From: Escarpia spicata
Lineage: Eukaryota > Annelida > Polychaeta > Sabellida > Siboglinidae
Assembly (NCBI GenBank): GCA_963995525.1
Contig: OZ023214.1
Span: 13,657,267-13,721,266, forward strand
Direction of reading: 5' to 3'
DNA length: 64,000 nt
Of the stretch, positions 1 through 12,400 are shown one piece after another; the first letter of the stretch is position 1; every line of letters begins with the position of its first letter. The translations under genes were made by a program, and so were the position numbers. The notes under the pieces are model-generated. The model made no database searches. It saw only the letters and a list, made by a program, of their open reading frames with translations, and was not told where the DNA came from.

Positions 1-3000
1 TCAGTTGTGTATTTCAGAAACACGTTGTACCTACATGTTTTCGATACTTACTCACTTAGTCCTCTTCACACGGAGTTGCGCATAAAGCCACCACCAAAGC
101 TCGCCACTGTGATCTATCTGTCGCATATCTTTCGAGGTATCCCCAGGTCCATCCCTGCTCTTTCATCTCTTTCTCTACCATCCACGTCCAGGTCTCTCGG
201 TTTGCCTCTCTTTCTCTGGCAATCAGGAGTCCATCTGAGGGCTACTCTGGGTAAGGCTGTAGTTGGCATTCGTAGAACATGTCCAATCGATCTCCACCTA
301 TGCCTCTGGATTTCTTGGGTGATGGATTTGGCAGCAGTCCTCCTGTGTAGCTCGGCGTTCATGATGATGATTGGCCAAAATATGTTGAGAATTTTTCGAA
401 GGCATCTGTTCTGAAAGACTTCTAGCTTGTGGCTGATCGCTTTGGTCTGATCTTGATATTTGTGCTGATGAGTCTTGATCTCCACTTACTTCTGAGCACT
501 GCAAATGCTTGGTTGTCCTTTGAAAGCCTCTCTTTCTGTGTCCCCACTGGTTATCATTTTGGAGCCCAGGTACGTGAAATATTCTCGATTTCTTCACCAT
601 TAATCATGGTGACTGCTTCCATTCTACTGTTCATCCTTAAGTGCTTTATTTTCTTGGTGTTGAACTTGAGTCCAATCTGGCTTGCTGTTCTTGCCATGCT
701 GTCTGCCTTGGCTTGCTTATCCTTGTGTCGATGTGAGAACAGCGTTATATCGTTGGCAAAATCCAGGTCTTCTAAATGGCTTGTAAGGGTCCACCATATA
801 CCTCTTCTTCCTTCACTGACCACACTCTTCATAATCCAGTCTATCCCAATGATGAAGAGAAAGGGGGATAGTATACACCTCTGTTTCACCCCGGTGCTGA
901 CTTTAAAGGTATTGGTCAATTCATTGTAGCAGATGAAAAGTCACTGTACAGCATCTTCACTATGTTCACTAGTTTCTGAGGGACTCCTTAGTGGCACGAT
1001 ATCCTTCACAGGGATTCACGATGGATGCTGTTGAATGCCTTCTCTAGGTCTACAAAATTGGTGTATAGTGGTGCATTCCACTCTTTACTTTGCTTCAAAA
1101 TCTGTCTCATCATGAAGATGCGGTCAGAGCAAGACCGTCCCGATTGAAGGCCCACCTGTTCTTGTCGGATGTGCTTGTCAAGTGTTTCTGCCAGTCTCTT
1201 ATAAATGATCTTGCTGAATACCTTGCTGGTGAGGGACAGCAAGGTGATGCCCCTCCAGTTGTTGCAGTTTGATAGGTCTCCTTGGGCAGTTTGACTATCA
1301 GTCGTCTTCCATACTTTTGGTGTTGTTTCATTTTTTCCAAATATTACTAAAAAATCTCTGTCAGTAACCTTGGTGTCTGTGTATCTTCTGCCTTCAATAT
1401 TTCTGTTGTCTGTCCATCCACTCCTGCTGCCTTACCACTCTTCATTCCCATGGTCGCTGCTTTCACCTCTTCTATAGTTGGTGCGTTTATGTTGATGTCC
1501 AGATCCTCTATTTCTGCAGTGTCAGGGGGTTCTGGCCTGTTCAGAATGGTCTGAAAGTGTTCTTTCTTACCAGCTTCACTGAATGTGATGTTGTTTTCCT
1601 TGTCTTTCACTGGTACATCATTGTTGCTGAAACTTCCATTGAGGGTTTTGGTAATTTGGTACAGAGTCTTTTGGTCTTGTCTTTTGGCCGCTTCCTCTGC
1701 CTCATCTGCGAGTTTTTCCACGTACGTTTTCTTGTCTGTCTTTGCAAATCTTTTTACTCTTGTCTAGTTATGTGTATTTTCCCTTCAGTTGGTACAGAAC
1801 CTTCTCTGATCTGGTTGAACTTCTGTTATGTTTGGTTTCTTTCCTTTCAAGTTTCAACAGTTTTCTGCCAAGTTTTTGCCTGGATCCCTTCTTCTTTTTA
1901 TATCCTAAGACTTTCTCTTCTGCTTCTCTGAAAGGCTGATTGAAGGCGCCAATATTCATTTCCTGTTGCTCTCCCAGAACTTGGAAGCGGTTCTTGAGTT
2001 CTTGTTTGAAGACTTGCTTTACCCCAATATATTTCAGTCTGGCTGAGACAATCAGTCTTTCCTGTCCTCATCTTGCCTTGTACAATTTCAGGGAGATGTT
2101 TCCCACAAGCATGCTGTTGTCACTAGCATTGACAGCTCCTCTATAGGCCTTGACATCTTGTAGAAAACTTCTAAATTTCCCATTGATAAGGATATGGTCA
2201 ATCTGACATTTGGTTGTTCAATCTGGCAATGTCCATGTTGTCTTGTAGATATCCTTATGTTGAAACAGTGTCCCTCCAACTATCGTGTCATTTTCTTCGC
2301 AAAAGTCGCATAGCCGCTCTCCGTTGTCGTTGATATAATATTATATCCAAAACCATGTCTTCCTATCACCCATTCTCTGCCTCTGTTATTGTCTCCGACT
2401 CGGGCATTGAAGTCTCCAATGATCAGCAGCATGTCAAGAGCTCTTCTTCTGTTGATGCCTGCAGTTGTTCATAGAAACTGTCCTTTTTCTCTTCTTCTGC
2501 ACCTTCAGTTGGTGCATAGCGTACGATCACTGTTAGCTTAATGTAACTTGAGATGAATCTGGCCTTCAGAAATCTTGATCCAACTTCCAAGTGGTTTCCA
2601 TTCAGTCAATGCTTTCTCCATCTTGATTCTGGTTATTACTCCTTTTGTGTACTGGTCATCTGGTCTTCCAGAAAAGAGTACAGTGTGGCCTGATGCTAAT
2701 TTCCTTTTTCCAACTCCCGTCCATCTTGCTTCGCTGATTCCAAGGATGTCTAGTTTGTAGTTGTCAAACTCCTTCACCACCTGAGCGAGCTTGCTGGTCT
2801 GGCACAGTGTGAGCACATTCCAACATGCTACTCTGGTCCTCCTCCTCGGTTTCAGGGAATCCACCACCGGGGTGCCAGCTCCCTGCTGGGTTTGGCTGTC
2901 ACCCGTCATCTGTCTGGTGTCCTGGCATGTTTCATCCCTGTCACCACAAATGGTTTATGCTCTGGTATTAGTTTCCGTAACAATATGTTTTTTTACGAGG

Positions 3001-3085
3001 TGGGGTTGTTAGCCCCAAGCTCAACCCTCTTTCTTTACCCGGGCTTGGGACTGGCAAGAGTTTCAGATGGCAGCTCCAGGTGAAG
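1..3085 (-). mobile_element. RTE-like LINE, near full length, fragmented ORF
   Basis: The coding part runs 56-2909 on the - strand. Bases 1-55 are likely 3' UTR and 2910-3085 likely 5' UTR, with an open stretch that shows no clear motif. The boundaries are estimates because no target duplication is visible, and the left one may lie outside the window. Confidence 0.7.
56..2909 (-). pseudogene. RTE-like LINE ORF (endonuclease + reverse transcriptase), decayed
   Basis: A broken non-LTR retrotransposon polyprotein reads right to left. The APE-type endonuclease start lies at 2538-2909 (RVACWNVLTLC, then GISEARWTGVGKRKL). A pre-RT region follows at 1347-1721 (GKAAGVDGQTTEILK), RT core blocks at 1006-1340 (FVDLEKAFNSIHRESL) and 554-919 (GVKQRCILSPFLF, then DFANDITLF), and the tail at 114-485 (GHVLRMPTTALPRVALRWTP), closing at a stop at 56-58. 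The catalytic YADD-type box reads FAND, so the first aspartate is lost, and the frame is broken several times; this copy is dead. The EN start and the tail resemble RTE-clade proteins annotated as craniofacial-development-protein-2-like. The clade call is from memory of family motifs. It lies upstream of the first visible avidin exon, probably in an intron of that gene. Confidence 0.85.
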
Positions 3086-3349
3086 TTTCATGTTTTCAAT
3101 ATGCTTTTCTAAATGGCATTTCTTCAGAGGTGTCATTGTGGTGCTACCTGCACAGTACTCTCCCGACCTTATCTATTACTTACGTTATTCGTTGTATATA
3201 TATCGTATTTATAGATCAAATAAATTGATTCTGAGTTTTGGTGACATAATTAGCGATGACAGAAATTTATTTGTTAGCAGGAACACGCTTAACTATAACT
3301 GTTGATTATTTTTACATGCATCACTAAGTGGATGTAATTCTTGTTGCAG

Positions 3350-3433
3350 GTGCAGCCCCCTACAATAAGCCAGGTTCCGTGTTTGGCTTCGCAGTGATGT
3401 TCAACGACGGAGGTTCAACATGTGCCTGGACAG
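3350..3433 (+). CDS. Avidin domain 1, exon with strands before the C83-type cysteine
   Basis: This exon has acceptor ttgttgcag and donor gtagtg, phase 1 at both ends. It encodes FGFAVMFNDGGSTCAWTG, which aligns to chicken avidin FGFTVNWKFSESTTVFTG. The W70 position is Phe, F72 is Asp, S73 is Gly and T77 is Cys, so this biotin pocket looks altered. S75 is kept. The preceding exon, carrying the GxW.N.LGS and YxT strands, is not in the window. Confidence 0.8.
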
Positions 3434-6400
3434 GTAGTGGCATATCGTAGTGGGTAGGCTTTGATTGTCCCGGGTGTTTGAGTCCAAGACAAGTGGTTTA
3501 ATTCTCAGGACTCCGTATTACGGTTGTAAAGGTGCCCTTGTAGTACGATACGTGATGTCACGACTGGTGGAGCACTGTGGCGTAATAGTTAGAGCATTGT
3601 GCGCTCAATCGAGAGATATTCCGGTTTCGAATCTTCTAGTATTGAAGAGATCATACTGGTGGTTTCAGTATGTTAGTTTTTTCTCATTATCTTGCTCTCA
3701 ATATTACTCTTTTGTTTGGTACATTATGACAGCTGTCTTCATTGGACTGAGTACCACTAGATGGCAGTGGCATCACTTGCTTACAATAACTACCATGTTG
3801 CCACCTGGTGGTAACCAGTCTGAAAAGTTGTTGAAATGTTACAATGAAAATAGATAACATTTTGAGTGATGCAATATAAAGACTAACAATAACATAAGTA
3901 GTACAACATGTGTGGATCATTTATACTGACGTTGAATTAAGATGGTAATAATCATACCATACTTGGCTTTTTTATATTTCATATAAAATGATAAAAACAA
4001 TGACTGCAATGAGAAAATCTTGATTGGTCGACATTTAGGTCAGTGTCACATGTGTGACGGCCAAGAGACGCTGATGACGTCATGGCTGCTGCGAAGCCGG
4101 GTCACGACCTGCCGAGACAAGTGGAAATCGACTCTGATTGGTCAGGATTCTTTCACGCGTGGCCCCTCAGATAACAGCCCGACATACAATGTGAGGGTGA
4201 ATGCTAAATAACCCTGCTTGTATACATTCTCCACCCAAATCACTAAGCTTTTAATTGGATAGAATCCTTATTTCTACTTCTATTCATTAATATAAATATC
4301 AAGGAAGTAATCAGTCAGGTTGATATTCTTACAGTGCAAATATATATAGTGCGAAGTTCTTTGGAACATGTGTTGCAGATATGTGATATGTCATGACGAC
4401 TCTGACCTGAAGATACACTTTGGCAGTATGGAATTATATGCATCATGAAATGACCCATCTAAACAATTCAGTTTTTTAGATGGATAACATCAAAGTTAGG
4501 AACTTACGTTTCCAATGATATGCATATAAATAAAAAAACATGCATCAAAGACACTTTCAAGATAATAATTACAAACTGTTATATAAGTAATATATTGTTT
4601 GTTGTTTATAAAAATAAAAAAATGAGCCAAGAGGCCCTGAAGTCCTTTGGATTATATTGTGAGTTTGTAATTAGTAATGAAATGGTTTTTTGGTGAATCA
4701 CAGTTACAGATCATTAAGGGTTTTGATGGATGTACAATATTGACATGTTTAGTGGAGACTATATGCATGCCAGTGAAGATACACCTGGAAATAAAATATT
4801 TGAGTAGACCGTTTTGTGAAGATTGTATATATTAGTTAATGTGTTATTAAAAATACTGTAGAATTTAATTTTATCCCAGTACTCTGCTATTTAGGCCAAT
4901 TTCCAGTGGTTGTAGAAACCTTGCAGGAGAGTTGGTGAGCAGCAGTCTTGCATGTAGCACAGTTAAAGGTTGTTTAAGAAAATGTGCACACATTTTATGT
5001 TCTCATTTTGCCCCTACCTCCCTCCCCCAGAATGGAAAGAAGATAGGTGAACTACGATAAACCTTTATTTGTTCACAAGGTACATATATACATAGCATGC
5101 ATTTTGACTTTTAAATAGTAGCAATTAATGACATAATACTGATTGAATTAGAGTGAAGTAATAGCTGCAAAATATATTATTTTATACCTAAGTTATTTTA
5201 TTTCAATCCTAAATCGTATCTTTATTTTGTATTGATAATTATGTGACAGCTCACAAGGAGGCATTCAGTTTGACACTGGGACAATGGCAGGCAGTGAACC
5301 TAAGCTCGTCAAATACACAGGGTTTTAGCATAACGTCTCCAGTCAGCCACCCCAGTGATCAGAGATAGGGCAAAGTCCACTATCCAGTTATAAATAGGGA
5401 TCAGTGGCAGTTGTAAATGTTAATTTTTACTGATTTTGGGTAATGGAACAGAACCTCCCGAAACATTTTATTTTCAACACCAAAAAATAATTTATTAAAA
5501 CACAGTATGTTATTATCGATATAGTTTATTCTGTTTTCCATGATTTCAAACAAAAAACACAGAAACGGTTCCTTTAAACAATGGCGTGACAATTAATCTA
5601 ACAGGTTCTAAAAGAAATACTGAATCTTATTGCAGATTGTTCCTCAGATGAAACGAGACACGAGGGAGATGCTGAGGACACAACATCTCGTTACGAAGCG
5701 TGATGCTTCAGGTAAACGCGGCATCTACGTACGCTGGGAGGGAGGGGTCGAAGGCTTCCGTACGATTTTTTTCCAAAAATCAAAATTAATTTTTATTCCA
5801 CAAAATAAATAGCCAATTTTCATTTTAAAAGTTGCCAAACGAAACATTAAACAGAATTTGTGGGTGAAACAGTTTTCTTTTCTATACCTTTTATTTTTAT
5901 TAAAATACATGTAACTATTGTAGCCTACACACTATTGTTGGTACGTATTAGTTACAACAATCAACATTTTAGTATACTCTTTGGGGAAGGGGGAGGGGAT
6001 CAAGAAAAAGAGTACTCTTTGTACTCTTGCATTAATGTTGACAATTTTGGACGACCCCTTATTGGTTATGTCTCATTGGAGGCTGCAGTAGATATGCCAC
6101 TGTCAACTCAAGTTAGTTGATGTCCTTTGCTCCCAATGACCTATTTATCTAAGTAATTATGTGTCTAATGTGAGATCCAGCAAACTATCAAAACACAGCA
6201 GAAACTGGTAGGTAGCAGAAACCGTGCTGTTGACTACATTTCATGCAGCTGAGGAAAGTTCAAAATGCCTTATTAGCAGTAGAAGCATAAATTTTCTTTT
6301 TTTGCATTTTCAGAAACAAAAAATAATTTACTACCAGTTTGAGTAATGCTATAAAACACAACTGACAGGTTCAACCAACTGAATCTCATGCAACCTGTTT

Positions 6401-9400
6401 CAGCTGAACCACCCATAGATGGCTGCAGTCTCCATGGTTACTGGTACAACTACCTGGGGTCACAAGTCATTCTGCACCGCCAGCAAGACAACTCCATCAG
6501 AGGTGGGTAATTACTTAGGTGGAAATGTATATACAAAATAAAATGTCAATAAAACCACAGAAATACATTCTCAGTTTGTGGTAGTAAATTACGATACTGA
6601 CCATAACATCTGAAATTTCCTGTTGTCTTTTTCTTTAAATACATTCAGAACGCATGAAAACATGTCGGCAGTGTATCCAAATGAAAACAATAGCAAAATA
6701 ATTGCTCATGTCTGCTCACAACTTTACAGTCATTTATGCATGACACAGGCATAATGTATTAAGTGGTTACCATAGTTACCAATAGGTAAATGAGTTGAAC
6801 TTTAAAATGTCTTCATTTTACTCTTTTGCATCCATATTCGTGATTTTGCGTAATGATTCTAGTATGTTCCAACTCTGAGATTTCAGGTTCCTCAGGATAT
6901 AGGTGCTAGAGAAGTTTATTATTTCTCACAGAAAAATATCTTTTGAAAAATTGTAAAGATCTATTGAAGGGATGCTGAAATATAATTGTATACACATATT
7001 TACAGGGTTAAAAAGTCATGATATTAAAAAATCTGATTTTTTTATTTAAATCAGATTTATTTGTTGTTATTTATACTTAACCCGGGGCTTCTGACTTGAA
7101 AAGTTTCCTTTTAAGACAAGTTTTTGTGGCTTTACTGTATTCAGAAAGGGAATAGCTCAAACATCTGGAAATCAGGAAACAAAATTATTTTATTTCAATA
7201 CTTTTATTGAGCAGTAATACATATAATTTATATAAATGAATATATATGTCTATATGCACCAATTGTGGGGGCTCTTGTGTCTAAGGTGTGTACCGTCACA
7301 AATGGATGCATTCTCCTACAAATCTGTGTTGTCTGTCGTCAGGGAAGTACCACACAGTGGTTGAGAAGACAGAGGGGGCAGCGGGTTCACAGGGTCATTC
7401 CCCCGTCTACGGTGTCACCAACTGGGAGGAGGTGAACAGCACCCTCGCCATGTTTGTTGTGTGGAATGGGGGCGAGTCCATCACAGGCTGGGTCGGTGAG
7501 TGATTCCTCATGATTCACAATATTTCTTTTTTATATATCCAAATGGTTGTTTATACTCTCGTTTCTGTTTCACACAGACTTCTTCAGTATAGTGTGTAAT
7601 GACGCCATCATACATGTGAGGCATTCTCTCGATTGATTGGTGTTTTGGTCTTTCTTATCCAGTTTGCTTCTTTTATGTGTCAAATTCTTCACTTATATTC
7701 CTTGTTTACTGTCTTCGTTTTTTCCCAATGTTTGATGCATTTTTCTGTTGTTGTGTGGTCTGTGAGGGCGGATTAAATTGATGGTAGACAAAGATCTTTT
7801 TTCATTGCTTCTCCATAACAAGGTAAATAACTTTTTGGATATGGAAGAAAGCAATTCGGTTTATGGAAGAAACCAATTCGGTTTTCTTTGTCTTTCTGCC
7901 TAGATTGTTGAGAATTGGTGGTGCAGAAAAGTGAGTGGAAGTATTGATCGATAAGTATTATTCTAGCCTTAATATTATTCATAAAGTCGCAGTAGACATA
8001 TATTGAGTAACAGTTGTGCTTAGAGCCAGTTAGATAAAGTATTTTAGAACACTACTCTACTGGGTGATAATAGGGTAACTTAGGCGTCGGTAAGTTTGTA
8101 AACAAGATTTAACAAACCTATTATGTGGTAGAATATATAGGAGATAACGTAACAAACATAAAACTACTTATATAAGGTAATATCTGAGTAAGACTGAACC
8201 TGCTAGATACTTCGATTAGCAATCACATAAATAAGGCAGTCTAGCGTAAAGTAACTGATTGTATTTAAATTAGGTCACTTTGTGATAGGGTAGATAGTCA
8301 GCTGTGTAATTAAAATCTGCTGTAACATAAAGTGTGCTATAGTATACAGGAAACAGTCTTTATAAAGACTATCTTAGTTTTAGTATCTTAATTTCTACCT
8401 TGGATAAACTTTAAAACTACACAAAACCATGGCGACGTGCGAACGGCAAATAAAGGCTAGTCGACATCTGACATGTTCAAAATGCGATAATTGGGTAGAT
8501 TTTGCAAAGTCAGGCTGTGAGCATTCATGGAAGGAGGTGCAGATGGAGGGTTTTCACTTTGAGTGTCGAGGTTGTAAGAGGTTGGAGTGTTTACTGGCGG
8601 AAGTAGACGAGCTGAAGAAGTTGATTGTGATGATGACAGGAAAGGGTGACTTGGACAAGGTCCACCCAGATGGTGAGACTAGGGAGATCAGTGAGAACAG
8701 AGACAAGGAGGCTGGTGGTAAGGAGAGAAAGGGTGACTTGGACAAGGTCCACCCAGATGGTGAGACTAGAGAGATCAGTGAGAACAGAGACAAGGAGGCT
8801 GGTGGTAAGGAGAGAAAGGGTGACTTGGACAAGGTCCACCCAATTGGTGAGACTAGAGAGATCAGTGAGAACAGAGACATGGAGGCTGGTGGTAAGGAGA
8901 GAGAAGCCAATGATACTGTTGAAGGGGGGAAGGCAGCATTGACAGGATGGAAGGAGACAAGGAAAAGGGACAAAGAAGAAGGTGACAGAAAGAAAAGGGA
9001 CAAAGAAGGTGACAGGGGGAGATGACAGCAATGAGACGGACGGAAACCAATGAAGGAGCTACTCTGAAGCAGAGATAGAAGGGATGAAGAGAAAAGCGAG
9101 ATTATTCATGGGTGACTGTTTAATGAGAAAGATAGACAAGATGCTTAGTGAAGGAGAAGACGTAGTAGTTTGCTTACCAGGGGCCAAGATAGAGCATATA
9201 ACAGAAAGGGTAGAGAAAGTGATGGGTCCTGGGAAGGGAGGGACCATTCTAGTACATGTTGCTCTTCTCCTTGTTCACAGCTGTACAGGGGTGAAGGTCA
9301 AGTACAGTTAAGCTGAACCACTCTCTGTGTCTTTTCCTTCTATAGTTTTCTGTCCATCACTCCCTCTCTCCATCTTTCATCCTCCCCTGATCTTCTCATG

Positions 9401-12400
9401 TCCCTCCTCACGCAGTCCTCCCATCTCAGCTCTGGCCTTCCTCTTTTATGTTGTTCTGCCTCTGCTCTCTTTGCTGTTTTTCCGGCATCCGTCCTTGCCA
9501 AGTGGCCTGCCCATCTCATCCGGCTTCTCAATAATCCTCCTGTTACACTGCATTGCATTCCAACTTCTTTTCACAGGTCATTCATCCTTCTTCTGTCTAT
9601 CCTCTTTGTTCTTGTTATTCTTCTAACCCAGTTGTTCTCACAAACTTGCAGCATCTGTCGTTGTTGTTCTGCCAGCGCCACTGTCTCCAGACCACATAGG
9701 CATGCCAGTGTAACACACATTCTCAGGACTTTCCCTTCAGCTTTTTTGAGATTTTTCTCTACATCATGACTCCCTCTACTTCTCTCCAATCATTCGCTCC
9801 TCTTTGTATTCGACGTCGCACCTCCACATCTGAACGCCCATCCGCCTTAGTCATTCCTCCAAGGTACACAAAGCCGTCTACTTACTTAATTTCCGTTCCA
9901 TCCAACCTGATGTCCAATTCCTCTCTCTGTTGTCCAACCCACATCACTTCTGTCTTCTCCAGGCTCATCCTCAGTCCGTGTTTCTTGAACACCATGTTCC
10001 ATTCCTCCAACATGTCTTGTAGCTCTTGTTTGCTTTCTGCTGCTATGGCCAGATCATCCTCATACATAATTTTTTGGAGAACATCCTTCGTGCTGATCTT
10101 GCTGCTGATTAGTTCCATCACCGTGATTAATAGTAATGGGCTTAGGGCACTTCCTTGCCTCAATCCGATGTTAACTGGAAACTCTTCGACATCCCAGATA
10201 CAGCCACAACTCTTACTGTTGTTCTTTCATACATTGCTCCCACCATCCTGGCTTCTGCTTCTGGCACTCCCGTCCAACTCACTGTTGCCAACACCATCTC
10301 TCTTGGGACTGTGTCATAGGCCTTCTCCAGGTCTACAAATCCCACTGCCATTCTCCCTTGCATCTCCAACCTCTTCTCCACCAGCTGTCTCAATGCAAAC
10401 ACTGCATCCGTCATCCCTCTGCCCTTTCTGAATCCCTAGTGTTCTTCCCCTATTTCCTGTTCTACTATCTTTCGAATCCTCCCATCCAGGATCCTCTTTA
10501 GCAGCTTCATGATGTAACTTACAAGTGTGATGCCTCTGTATTTCCCTGGATCTTGCACGTCTCCCTTCCTTGTCCATATTGGGACAATTAGCCCTGTCAA
10601 CCACTTTTCTTGTACTTTACCTGGCCTAATACATGTATTAAGCAGCCTCTTTGTCCAGCTGATTCCACTCTCCCCTGCTACCATTACCATCTCAACCAGG
10701 GATGTGAAATTTCTGGTTTTTGCCAGAATTCCGGTTTTTATACTGCTCCAAAGAGCATTTTTGTGAATCGTGTAAATCCGGGAAGAAAAAAATGAATGTT
10801 GGGGGGGTAGGGCATATAAAATCCTGGACAATTCACTGACGATCTATCTGCGGATTGAGTTAACCACCTATCCACCGGGTGTCGCCACGTGTTAATGACG
10901 TTGCCTGGCGATTAGCGACAGAACCGACCCAACCGAACCCGTGAATCTGCGAAGTAAAGCCCTTAGTTCTGTTGGCTGTTCGCTTCAGCACTTTCGAAGT
11001 GCGCGCACAAAAGCAGTGGACCAATTGGAAACGACGATGTATTTTGTGGAGATGTCGATCATTTTCGAACACAATGGCTAATCGACGATTTGTTGTATGG
11101 CCAGACAAATGTTGCGTGAAGGACATTGACAAAAGTGTCAAGGATAGGTGGAATTGGGCGTGGCTGGAGACACTATGTTTGATATATTCATCAGTAAATT
11201 ATCAGTACCAGGGAAAGCCTACTGTTTGTGGTGCGAGGCCGATGTCAACTATGCGGATTGGATCCTACAGGCTACAGTCAGAGGGGAACCAAAGGCATTG
11301 AAGTACTCACGCTGACACTGCCCACGCTGGTCACCAATATTCTATTAGAACCTGAACAGAGGGCGTATCACATAGAAGTTTGCCGATTCCATGTAGACAA
11401 CACACTTCCACAAGCACCCACTAGTTCCAGATTGGACTCGTGGTGGGCTGCCATATTCTCTAGTGGCAAGTTCCCAGCCTTGTCAAAGCTGGTGGCTGCA
11501 ATGATGAGCTGCTTTCATGGTCCTCAAGTGGAAGGGTGTTTTTAGTCACATGTCTAGCATCATGAATACTGCCAGAAAGAATGCTAGTACATTCAACACT
11601 ATCCAGACAGTGAAGTACTCACTCATGGCAAGCAACAAGACTGCTAAACAGAACTGATCGCCTCGTTCACAACACGAGGGTGCACACAAAATGTACTACA
11701 TCCATCTTGCCAAGGAAGGAAAGATGAAGGAGGAGAAGAAAACTGAGCTGAACATGTCAAAGACGAAAGCAGCCACCAAGTACAAAGCTAAGGAAGCAGT
11801 TGAGCTGGCAACGAAGAAAGCTAGAATGGCCCATCAACGGGCTGTTTTGACAAAGCTGGCCAAGGAGAAAGCTGCCCGTCAGCCAACTCGGGGGGGTTCA
11901 GTCCAGAAAATATCATTAGCAAGTGAGTTAGTACTATGACAATGTGTGCGTGAGTCCGTGTGCTTTTTTTGCTATTGAAAATGTTAAGATTTTCTATTTA
12001 ATATTGCTCAAAATACACCATATGTTGTCTACAATTAAAAAAATATCTCTGAGGAGTCCCCCCCTCCCCCCATTAGATGAAACAGTCCTCTCGGGCTGAA
12101 ATGTGGGCCACAGCAAAATTTCCAGTTTTTTCTCTGAATGTTACTCTCATCCCTGCTCAACACGCATCTCATCGATACCATTTGCTCTCCCCTTCTTCAC
12201 CCCTTTTAACCCAGTTTGCATCTCTCTATCAGTAATATCAGCTAACTCCACTTCCCCTTCTACGTACGATGGTAATTCCAAGTCATTGTTATTTCCTTCC
12301 TGGTTCAGAAGCTCCTTGAAGTATTTTCCCAGACCTTCAACACTGCTTCTTGTTCTGTCACTACCTTCCCATTTCTGTCTTTGATCACCGTTCCACCCTT

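Noticed and set aside
3567..3640. Functional tRNA gene
   Set aside because: B box has an inserted base and the acceptor stem does not pair.
8554..9050. Ser/Leu-rich frames on the - strand
   Set aside because: Shadows of the repetitive CR1 ORF1 on the + strand.
11691..11939. 82-codon Lys/Ala-rich frame as a host gene
   Set aside because: It lies within the hAT element downstream of the dimerisation-like block, so it is most likely transposon-derived.
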